The notes under the pieces: generated by a model | Seen by the model: the letters and a program-made list of their open reading frames with translations, nothing else | What the model was told of the DNA's origin: nothing | The model's database searches: none | NCBI RefSeq assembly: GCF_000004195.4 | Contig: NC_030685.2 | Coordinates: 52,962,016-53,026,015, forward strand | DNA: 64,000 nt | Direction: 5' to 3' | Origin: Xenopus tropicalis | Taxonomy: Eukaryota; Chordata; Amphibia; Anura; Pipidae | Part shown: positions 56,101 through 64,000 of the stretch, piece by piece | How the letters are laid out: each line of letters begins with the position of its first letter | Numbering within the stretch: the stretch's first letter is position 1 | Translations under genes and position numbers: made by a program

Positions 56101-58205
56101 AAAATCCGAAATCCAACAATTCACTAATTAAAACTTGCCGTCATGTAAAAGTAAATGGCAGATGTCCCTTCCCTGGATGATCCTTTTGCTTCAAAACTTT
56201 CAAAATTTTTGGACACTGGTTTTTGTGCGACAATTCGGAAAAGTTACAGTTTTCATGGCTGAAAAATTTGGAATTTTCTTCAACTTTTCCTGTGCGAAAT
56301 GCGTTTATTCAAAGTTTACAATAAAGAAAATGAGAAATGTTAAGAATTTTAGTAAATCTGCTCCTAACTTTCATTCATTGATAAATACACTTCTAAAAAT
56401 CCCATTGAAATCAATAGAAAGTGGGGCAATTTTTCTGTCATTAGCTCCAATTACACACTTTCATAAATCTGCCCCTGTTTTGTCACACTGCAGGCAGACA
56501 TTGACTTAAGGCTAGCACCAATTACTATACACACGGGGCTTTCATCTAGAAAATACACTTAAAGGAATAGTAACACCAAAAAAGTTTTTTTTTTTTTTTA
56601 AAGCAGAAGGAAAGGTAAAGTTACTTGGGGGTGCCAAAATGTTAGGCACCCCCAAGTGACTTGAATCACATACCTTTTCCCCCGGTCTGGTGCCCCTGTT
56701 CAGAGAGAACAGCGCTAGCCTGGGTACCTGTAGCGCTTCCTTCTTCCTGTATCGCTCGTGCGCGCACAGAGAAGTCGGCTTTTCACTCTACTGTGCATGC
56801 GCCTATTGTATAGTCGCAGTCAAACGAAGCCGGAAGGAGGAAGCGCATTGCTCCAGGTACCCCGGACTGATGCTGTTTTTGCCTAACTGGGGCACCAGCC
56901 CGGGGTACGAGGTAAGCGATTAATGTCACTTGGGGGTGCCTAACATTTTAGCACCCCCAAGTGGCATAGCCTTTCCTTCTCCTTTAAAGTAATTAAAATA
57001 TAATGTACGTTTGCCTTGCACTGATAAAAGTTATGCATTTGCTACAGTAACCCTACTATAGTTTGATCGTTTAGTCAATCGGCCAGGTTAGAAAATATTG
57101 GTCCACTAATGTAAAAATCTGCAAATGTATTGTGTATCATGCGCAGAATGCAGAAATGTACCACAAATCCATACCTGGCAAAAAATTTTGCTCATCATTA
57201 CATGATGCTACTTGTAGCCAGCTAAAATACCCTGGCATAGACAATACTGAGGATTATCTCTACTAAAACGCACAAAAAAAAATTATCAGTATTGTCTTGT
57301 AGACAATACTACTAGTAGCTCCATGTGTCATTGCCCATATGGTTTCCTTTCAATCTGTGGAACCAGGAATGTTTGTGCAAAATACATTTATATCTGGAAG
57401 TTCAGATAATGTTTATGCACATTTTCCAACTAAATGAGGAAGGGGGGTATGTTTTCTCTTTAAAGGAGAAGGAAAGTCATTTTATTGCAAATAGATCAGT
57501 CACAATAGTACAAGGTAGAATGCTATATTTATTCTGTAGAAGCTTTACCATACCTGAGTAAACAGCCCTAAAAAGCCCTGTGTTTGTTTAAGCAGCTGCC
57601 ATTTTAGCTTGGTCTTAGTAGGTTCCGTGCTGCCGCTCTGGTGCTGGTAGCTCAGATTACAGCACAGTTGGGAGGGAGAGAGTGATTATGGGAGGGGGAG
57701 AGAGGAACAAACTGACCAGACTCGTGCCGTGCCCTAAAGCATTTTTATGAGAGAAGAACGTCTGATGTGTACACAAAAGAAGACAAGAAATCATGTTTTT
57801 CTTTTGATAGAGAACTCTGTGCAGCTTTTCTGTGAATGCTTATGGCTGTATTTACATAGACCTTTCTGATAAAGCTTACTTAGTTTTTACCTTTCCTTCT
57901 CCTTTAAAGTGGAAGATCAAATTAACATTTTAAATATTATGTAGATGTTTGCTTGTGACCTAATGACTTTGGTGATATATAGTCACATATACATAGAATA
58001 ACGAAGCAGTTATCTAGTTGGTTTGTATGAGTCACCTTTGCACTGTGTAACTAAAAAACCCTGATATTCTCACATTTTAACATTTTGTTGGAAAACTTGG
58101 TTAATGCATTGCATGTGTCTTTCTAGGTTCCGTAGGGAATTCACTCAGGGAGTTACACCAGACTGGATCATCACGCGCATTGAGCACTCCAAACTTATAG
58201 ATTAG
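50197..58205 (+). CDS. maip1: Matrix AAA peptidase interacting protein 1
   Basis: Five plus-strand exons join in phase: 50197-50481, 53253-53324, 55104-55230, 55660-55810 and 58127-58205 (TAG), 714 bases, 237 residues. MAIP1 (human C2orf47) is a mitochondrial matrix protein that binds the m-AAA protease and promotes correct biogenesis of EMRE, the uniporter regulator. Diagnostic stretches are RAYFDREFNIEEF, VSKLLSQCKFDAL, TGDVAIYYDDNG and REFTQGVTPDWI. The N-terminus (LLLSRLCARRFLW, then RGYSS) has the basic, hydrophobic character of a cleaved mitochondrial presequence. The start at 50197 was chosen because the presequence begins there. The same frame stays open for 210 bases upstream with another ATG at 49987, giving 307 residues if used; that region sits in the presumed 5-prime UTR/promoter. 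The gene is divergent from tyw5 and convergent with the C2orf69 homologue. Confidence 0.96.
51060..51174. mobile_element. Short hAT-like element
   Basis: Termini CAGGACTGACTGGG and inverted CAGGTCCAGACTGG, flanked by CATGAGTG and CTTGAGTA (six of eight match). 115 bp, in maip1 intron 1. Confidence 0.55.
51611..52011. mobile_element. T2-type MITE, GGAATACTGTCATGGG subfamily
   Basis: TTAAAGGAATACTGTCATGG at the left, AGTGTTACTTTTCCTTTAA at the right, TTAA at 51611-51614 and 52008-52011. The interior is an extended palindrome (ATAGGGCAATTA / TAATTGCCCTAT; AAAACTTGGCTTCC / GGAAGCCAAGTTTT) with CGATCGATTG near the centre. maip1 intron 1, next to the tRNA relic. Confidence 0.9.
52082..52151 (-). 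tRNA. Decayed intronless tRNA-Tyr(GTA)-like sequence
   Basis: Read on the minus strand, the segment aligns end to end with vertebrate tRNA-Tyr: acceptor start CCTTTGA paired with TCGAAGG, a box-A-like TAGCTCAGTGG, an anticodon loop CTGTAAA between GGA and TCC (anticodon GTA), and a box-B-like GGTTTGAAT. The T stem is poorly paired and one acceptor pair is G-T or mismatched, so it is probably not functional. Vertebrate nuclear tRNA-Tyr genes normally carry an intron after the anticodon; none is present. A run of five T follows within about 15 bases, resembling a Pol III terminator. It could be a processed tRNA relic or the head of a lost SINE. Confidence 0.7.
52178..52370. mobile_element. MITE with GTGTAAAAAGTG arms, second full copy
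   Basis: AGTGGTATATTTATTGTGCTG and GTGTAAAAAGTGTAATGAAG at the left mirror ACTCGACTTTTTACAC and ATGATAAATATTACCTG at the right; centre CAATTACATTTCAACAGTTA. Same family as 18357-18531. Confidence 0.8.
53751..54175 (+). mobile_element. Frog dispersed repeat (AAAGGGGTGGTTCA), copy 2
   Basis: Starts AAAGGGGTGGTTCACCTTTA and ends near ATTAAAAGCTACCCCATACC, the inverted terminus. Interior CAGGCCCTCTGCTATGCATA and GCTGCTGAACAAAAAGCTAA match the family. maip1 intron 2. Confidence 0.8.
55915..56476. mobile_element. GGGGCAGATTTATCA MITE with an internal insertion
   Basis: Left end GGGGCAGATTTATCAAAATG, right end TTTCATAAATCTGCCCC. A second MITE-like block (about 55982-56368, GGGACCATTTAGTAACAG to TTTTAGTAAATCTGCTCC) interrupts it; after this the host continues as CATTGATAAATACACTTCTA. 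maip1 intron 4. Confidence 0.7.
56559..57085. mobile_element. T2-type MITE, CAGTAACACC subfamily, interrupted by another T2
   Basis: Begins TTAAAGGAATAGTAACACC at 56559 and resumes after the insert as AGTAATTAAAATATAATGTA, GCACTGATAAAAGTT. The right terminus is not seen. The insert is 56598-56987. Confidence 0.78.
56598..56987. mobile_element. T2-type MITE, CACTTGGGGGTGC subfamily, nested copy
   Basis: TTAA at 56598-56601 and 56984-56987, ends AAAGCAGAAGGAAAGG / CTTTCCTTCTCCTTTAA. The same double-hairpin arms as 17099-17481 (ACTTGGGGGTGCCAAAATGT). Inserted in the host element at 56559. Confidence 0.9.
57460..57907. mobile_element. T2-type MITE, AGGAGAAGGAAAGG subfamily, copy 2
   Basis: TTAA at 57460-57463 and 57904-57907, ends TTAAAGGAGAAGGAAAG / CTTTCCTTCTCCTTTAA. 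The interior matches 16613-17074 (TTTTGATAGAGAACTCTGTG; ACATAGACCTTTCTGATAAA). maip1 intron 4. Confidence 0.9.
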
Positions 58206-58933
58206 AAATACCTGAACCTGAAGAGGCTAAAGAACTGAACTCTCTGCCACATTTTTGAACTTTTATTGATTATTTCTATTCAAACTGCCAAGTATTTGTG
58301 TACATATGGGTGCTCCTTCTGAGGCACAAGGAGAATGCACTGAGAATGGTAAATCAATGCCTTCAATAGAAAACATCTCAATTCTTTAGTTACATTACTT
58401 TAAGTGCTAAATTTACTGGTTCTTACAGGTGGTTTGGCTGTAGATCCAGGCTAAGTGCTCAGATTGTTTCCAGTACAGAAAATTGTAGAGGGTGACAGCC
58501 TGTATGCTCTGCTTCAGTGTGGATACAAAAATGCCATAGTTATAAAAAAAATCTTTCCTCTGGATTTTGTTTTATAACCTGTTCACATTTGGTCTGATGT
58601 CATTATAGAAAACATTAAATATAGTAATAGTGAATAAGCATTGCTGTGAGCTAACTAATCTGGACATCACTGAATGCAACTGAAAATCATATGGGGGAAA
58701 TATTAAATATTTTATACCAATGTATAGAAATATGAACTGGAGTAATGCATGCTTTTTCAGGCTTCATGCATGATGTGTCAGTGAATGTGAGAGATTGCAC
58801 CGGAAACTTTGGTGTAAATAATCATTTTCAAATAGGTTGTGAGTACAGGTATAGGCCTGTGTATTGGTATGAATGCTCAGCTGGATGCCTGGAGAAATAT
58901 ACATATTGTATATTCCCACTGTAGTTATGCTAC

Positions 58934-58939
58934 AATAAA
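58934..58939 (+). promoter_or_regulatory. Candidate maip1 polyadenylation signal
   Basis: AATAAA lies about 730 bases after the maip1 stop in non-repetitive DNA. A second AATAAA occurs at 59142-59147. Either could end the transcript. Confidence 0.4.
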
Positions 58940-59446
58940 CATTTTTCCACATTGGTCTCTCTTGTAGATTTGGAGTTTCTGACCTGCTTTGTGTATATTC
59001 CACAGAGCCAGGGCCTTACTAAGCAAGCACGTGTTCCTTTTCGGAGTTAGCGGAGTGTATTATGTAATGCTTCTTGGATCTCTGTCTATATCCTGCCAAA
59101 GACAGACACCAGTGAACCTGATATCTGTTTAAAGAGCCAGTAATAAAGCCTTGTAACATGCCACTGGGAGCATGGCTTGCAAATTCCAAAGGGATTAGTG
59201 TTCAGTAAGAGTTATGCAACAGTTGTCAACCTCAAAAAACATCTAGTTAGCTGTGACTGCTGTTTAACATCTTTATCCACCTATGTAGGATTGAGTAAAT
59301 TACACCTAGGACCACATTTTTTTTTAACTGTTACAAATTGCTACATTAGTCAGTACATGGCAGATTTTGTGCAGTGTTAGCAACTATTGTATCAATTATA
59401 TTATATCTTTAATACAGCTCAGGAATTATGTTTAGTAGGGCTAAAG

Positions 59447-59753
59447 TTAAAGGAACAGTAACACCAAAAAAATGCAATTTAAAGTAATAAATATACTGTA
59501 CTGTAGCCCTGAAATGCTACTATAGTTTATATAGCTGCTGTGTAGCCATTCAGTATGAACAAAATGAAGAAAAGGGACAGGTAACTTAGAAGATAACAAA
59601 CGTTTTGTAGAATACAATGGGATTCTGTCTGCTTGTCTTCCTATGCCTTTTCATCTTTGAAGCAAACACACCAGTTTTACTAGTGTGGGGCAAAGTATAT
59701 TATATTTTCATTACTTTAAATAATTCTGTTTTTTGGTGTTAATGTTCCTTTAA
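59447..59753. mobile_element. T2-type MITE, CAGTAACACC subfamily, complete short copy
   Basis: TTAA at 59447-59450 and 59750-59753, ends TTAAAGGAACAGTAACACC / GGTGTTAATGTTCCTTTAA. About 307 bp, shorter than the 7018 copy. Intergenic between maip1 and the C2orf69 homologue. Confidence 0.9.
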
Positions 59754-62241
59754 GAAAAGTATTGACTAATGCGCTCAAATCTAACTGAGCTGCTCCAGGG
59801 GGATGTGAGAGTGAAAAAATGTTTGGAAGATTAACTGCCTTATTAGTCCCCCATTCCATGTGCCTTTGTTCTATTTAAAAACACTCATGCCAGCTGGCTA
59901 AAAGCTTTAATATGTCACCATACAAAGAATCAGTCATTGCTCTACATGGCCCTGTTACCACAAGTCATATCTCCCACCAGCACCATAAATTTAGGTTCCC
60001 CAGTTTCATTGAACCTGATGCAGTTTTCCACTTGAAACATGTTACTTATAGCTCCTGTTCCCATATCTATTTCTTCTTGGTGTGCAAAAGGTCAGAAGAT
60101 TTTGATATAACTAAATGCCTCAATCCTTTGTGTACCCCTGTACATTATATTCCAAATGAATACTGAAAAATTAGGTGATAAAATAGGTCTTAGAGGTCTA
60201 TAAAATGTCTATTCTAAATAAATGTTTTTGATACAAAATCAATACAATACAATCCTGATTTTATGATCTTTATTCAGACTGTTACAGTATCCAAATTGTA
60301 AATATTAATATGTAATTTTATTCTCAGTATCTACAACCTGCAGTTTTTTTTTTTTTACTGAAATATAGCTCCCAAAGTGGAAGTATGTTAGATCACCTAC
60401 TACTGCAACAGCTGCAGATTTCTGCCTTAAAGAGGACATGTACCCATCCATATAACAATTGCAGTGCTGTTTTTTTTATATATATTAGAAACAGTATAGC
60501 TTTCTGTGGCAACAGCCAATGGAACAGCAAAATCTCTGTTTATTGTGATATGAGAGATGGAACTGAGCAGGGAAGCAAAAGTGAAACACTCGCAACTGTG
60601 CTTCTTATAACAGATGAAGCACAGTCAACAAAGTAAAATCACAGAGAGTATCTAAAAATCATACAAGCTTTCCAACCCTGCTGGTAAAGCTTCTCACAAA
60701 CAGGACAAATAATCTTTAGAGACATGACAGACTTTTAGAGCTTTAATTAGGCCTCATAAGTACCATACACTTAGGCACAGTTTTGGGGAAAAGTTCTTGG
60801 TATTTTAGAATGAAATATTAATTCATTACATATGAATGGTATCAGAGACTGGCACAAAATGGCACGGGACCCGACTGCTGAACAATCCTTGCAGTATTCT
60901 AATGTCCTGGCCGAGTCAAAGAAAAGATGCAGTATAAAGCAGCTTCTTTTGACTTGGAGCTGAGTAGACTGATTCAGCCAAATATCATAGACATTACCAT
61001 GTTAACCCCAAGTGTGCCAGTTTAAATTATTTCTACTACATTTTAATGGATATCTTATTAGCTCTGGGTAGTTATCTATTACTAAATACATTATAGTTTT
61101 CATAAAATTACTTTTAACTGCCGATTTGTTTCTTTTGCTTTGTCATTCACTGTTAGTGCTAGTGAGATCTCAGACCAGTGTTGTCAATTTGTTAAATTAA
61201 AGATAGCTATGAATTAAACCATGAAGCAGAACAGCTGCTTTAAAAGGAATAAAAACAAGCATCAAATAAAAGCACAAAAGTGATAACATTTTGGTGATCT
61301 GGCTTACTAAAACAGTATTCTCCCCAGACCCTTTTTAGCCAAGTGCATTACCTGGCATTTTTTGTTATCCACCTGTTTTACTCCCACTCCCAGCCTGCCC
61401 CAACATTGCCTGCCTTAAAAGAAGACTTTTTACAGAAGCCAGTAAGACAGTGTGCAATATTCACAGAATTCAAGAATACAGTACTACCTGCCTCTTTAAA
61501 GAGTGTTCTGTTACTTTTGGGGCAGGGCCTGGGGCACATTAGTGTTTATTTAGATAACCCATTTTCCCATCCAGTAGAAATTATAAACTGGTGTCAACCA
61601 TAAATACAAATGTTTTTCTTTTGAAGATAGTGCATTATGATTGCAAATGTAACCCAACCAGTTGCAAGGCCTTACTAATTTTTGTTTAAATTGTATTGCA
61701 GTTGTGCCCAAATCTATATATTGTATGAAAAGTTATAGCTGAGTTTTATAAAGATGTACACTTTGGAATGATCAAGAGTTAAAAAAAAAAAAGATTTTTG
61801 TTATAAATACCAAAACACAACCAGAATTGTGTGACTACACAAATAATGCCAGAAACAAATACAATTAGCATAGAAAACAGAGTACACAGGCAAAGGTCCA
61901 CAAACTGAACACTAGCATGTTCCCAAAACCTACATTAAACACAGGACAGAAAGTAAATAGTAATCACTACAAAATCCAATCTTGCAGACACAGTTGATGC
62001 ATAGTGTATTAATAAAGTATACCAATAACTAGATATACCAATGCAACAAATAAACTTTAAGGAAGAAACCGCTAATGCTGTATTTAGGGTCAGCCTAGCT
62101 TTATGATCATACATGGATGAGGCTTTTGTTGGAGAAAATGAAATTTGCATAGAAAATGTTTTTTTGTCCTTTAGTTTGATCTCATGAGATGTGACCTACT
62201 AGTGCCACTAGCATGTCAAGATATATTTGTATGTAATAAAT

Positions 62242-63057
62242 TCAGAATACTTCATGAACTTGAAAATGATTATCTAGGGAAGGCATTTCATATGAAAAAT
62301 GCAGCTGGTTTTCAACCTTTACATTATATTTCTTCAAGAGCTGTACAAACTTCCTGTGCTCCTCCCCAATCCATGAACGCATAATGTCTCTAACTTGGTA
62401 TGGTGTGACATGTGTGTGCACTGCAATCCCTGTCAGAGCAAAGGCTTTTAAGATTTCAGGATTTGTAATCCATGTGTCACAGCCACCAGAATGCCCCCCA
62501 TCAAGCCAGTACATGGCCTTGATGTTCGCAAGGAAAGACTGAATATCCTTGTCTTTGATGGCTTCTTGCAGTTCATAAAGTAGTTGATTTAATACAACGC
62601 AACCTTTGCTGAATCCAATCACTGTAATAGACAATGAATCCTTTAAGGAAGGCATACCTAGATAAATTGTAGAATGGATTATATTGTCTTTTTCAGGACA
62701 ACCATTTGTAGTGTATGTGGGACAAATATCCATTTTAGACAGATCATAATCTCTGTCCACACTGTATTTGTTATTCTGTGATACTAGAAGACTCTGGGCT
62801 GCACTGAAAGCATTGGTCAGCAGTGACTGAAGATGCTTAAATGCTCCCAGCTCAGTGCTGTGCTTCGGAGCCCCAAACATGTTGCTCTCCACAAAGTTAT
62901 CGTAGCAGCTGAATTTGTGTAAGTGCATGCGAGATGATTTAATGATCCAGATGTAACTGTAGGGAAAGCGCTGAGAAAGCATGTCGGCAACATCTTCTAG
63001 GCTCCACTGTTTCCATCGGAAATTTTCTGGGTGGCTAGCCATCACATCACGATAATT
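62242..63057 (-). CDS. C2orf69: C2orf69 homologue, last coding exon (partial)
   Basis: A single open exon on the minus strand, 63057 down to the TGA at 62244-62242, encodes 271 residues and begins after a TTGCTTGCAG acceptor in phase 0. It matches the main exon of vertebrate C2orf69: SRMHLHKFSCYDNF, NMFGAP, VHTHVTPYQVRD, MRSWIG and a terminal HEVF. The fold is an alpha/beta-hydrolase type; GFSKG at residues 148-152 of this fragment resembles a GxSxG nucleophile elbow, followed by LDGGHSGG. In humans the protein is mitochondrial and its loss causes severe autoinflammatory disease. The first exon (presequence, about 110 residues in human) was not found between 63058 and 64000 and presumably lies beyond the right edge. 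The frame is intact. Biochemical activity is not established by the sequence. Confidence 0.95.
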   Translation of the reverse strand, partial: NYRDVMASHPENFRWKQWSLEDVADMLSQRFPYSYIWIIKSSRMHLHKFSCYDNFVESNMFGAPKHSTELGAFKHLQSLLTNAFSAAQSLLVSQNNKYSVDRDYDLSKMDICPTYTTNGCPEKDNIIHSTIYLGMPSLKDSLSITVIGFSKGCVVLNQLLYELQEAIKDKDIQSFLANIKAMYWLDGGHSGGCDTWITNPEILKAFALTGIAVHTHVTPYQVRDIMRSWIGEEHRKFVQLLKKYNVKVENQLHFSYEMPSLDNHFQVHEVF

Positions 63058-64000
63058 CTGCAAGCAAAAGGCATCAACAGTCAGTTAGGTTATGCTTCAT
63101 TATCTATGCCTTTAGTGGGGGGTAAAAGAAAGGGAAAAAAGCGCAGTTTTATTGACAAAGATCCATATCTATCCATGTCTACCACACATGGGTAGAGATA
63201 TTTTATCTAGAAGTGTCAACAAAATTCTGCAGTATCACCACTGTTGCCAACTATTTCAAAGTATTATTCTCAGGACACTGTTGCTAGGCATTTATAACAT
63301 AGGAACTACACAAAAAAAGTTGCATTGTTGGTATGGCTCATCGTTACATAAATTCCACTGCTATAAGTAGACACTAAGAAGCAACATCTTCTGATATAAT
63401 TGGCATTCTTGCAATTGGTCAGTTTTGAAAACTAGGGGAATTTTCAACAACAGAGACAACATGAGGGACTGCCCCTAGTAAGGAAAGACAGTGAGCATTA
63501 TAGGTTTATGGCCACCTGTGTATAGTTTGGGTGGCTGGTACTATTTTTGAGACACAAAAGTATGAGAACAGATGGAAGTGGCTCAGTCGCTCTTCTTCAC
63601 TGATTTTATGGCAACCTATGACGAGTTTTTAGTCAGGAGCAATAATGCACCAGGATCACAGGATTATTGGTCCAAATGGCTTTCCATACCAGACCAGATG
63701 GTTGGGCAGTATGGTCAAAATCAGTCAAACTGCCAGGCCAAATTAGTGACTGCTATTTCTCCATTTGTTGTTAATACATAACACCCATATGCTAAACATT
63801 CTAATATGTCACACTTTTCAACACAGACTGGGCAATACAGCAAAGATGGTGTGTGACAACTTTATCCTGGGGTCCTTTATTACTTTCTGGCACCCATGCA
63901 CAACCCTGGTAGTTAAGGTGTTTAAGCTTCTGGAAGACCTGGGAATCTGTTGCTAAACTACAGTTCCCAGAATCACCTATTCGGTCAGCACTCTTCCAGC
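63058..64000. other. Intron of the C2orf69 homologue up to the window edge
   Basis: No coding exon was recognised here. AAACTACAGTTCCCAGAATC at about 63956 is the start of a common dispersed repeat type. The first coding exon must lie further right. Confidence 0.55.

Larger units (their letters stand above)
58206..62241. other. Convergent interval between maip1 and the C2orf69 homologue
   Basis: Holds the maip1 3-prime UTR (polyadenylation candidates at 58934 and 59142), a T2-type MITE, and the 3-prime UTR of the C2orf69 homologue. Nothing else was recognised. The region 59760-61900 is ordinary AT-rich DNA without a supported gene. Confidence 0.6.

Noticed and set aside
1..64000. CRISPR array, prophage or bacterial operon
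   Set aside because: The sequence is vertebrate nuclear DNA; no direct-repeat arrays with unique spacers or phage modules exist.

Overview
This is vertebrate nuclear DNA, almost certainly from a clawed frog (Xenopus type). The genes are split into short exons by long AT-rich introns. The interspersed DNA is dominated by frog-type miniature inverted-repeat elements, mainly T2-type elements flanked by TTAA, plus TTA-flanked MITEs, hAT and Tc1-like elements and L2/CR1 LINE ends. No bacterial or viral gene order is present. The coding exons below were read directly from splice sites, phase continuity and protein similarity.

The window holds five genes, the same neighbourhood as human chromosome 2q33. 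Left to right: (1) the first five coding exons of an aldehyde oxidase (aox1 type), minus strand, 12043 down to 1312, running off the left edge; (2) spats2l, minus strand, eight coding exons 27452 to 16098, with its most N-terminal exon(s) not located; (3) tyw5, minus strand, all eight coding exons 48150 to 38521; (4) maip1, plus strand, five coding exons 50197 to 58205; (5) the large last coding exon of the C2orf69 orthologue, minus strand, 63057 to 62242, with its first exon beyond the right edge.

tyw5 and maip1 diverge from a shared promoter interval near 49.8-50.2 kb that carries an ETS-type site. The genes are not an operon. Aox1 is a cytosolic molybdo-flavoenzyme, SPATS2L a nucleolar/stress-granule protein, TYW5 a JmjC tRNA hydroxylase, and MAIP1 and C2orf69 are mitochondrial proteins.

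The rest is introns and intergenic DNA carrying many mobile elements. They include at least thirteen T2-type MITEs, three copies of one TTA-flanked MITE family, a 1.5-kb Tc1-like transposon with a broken transposase, hAT elements with readable 8-bp target duplications, LINE 3-prime fragments, and several large foldbacks. The most unusual items are: three long inverted repeats of 87-210 bp arms; a short TGAnnAAG...GAAAnG hairpin motif found at four places, two of them in foldback centres; an intronless tRNA-Tyr-like relic; and several precise nested insertions that give a relative order of transposition. Element family names are from memory of Xenopus repeats and were not checked against a library.
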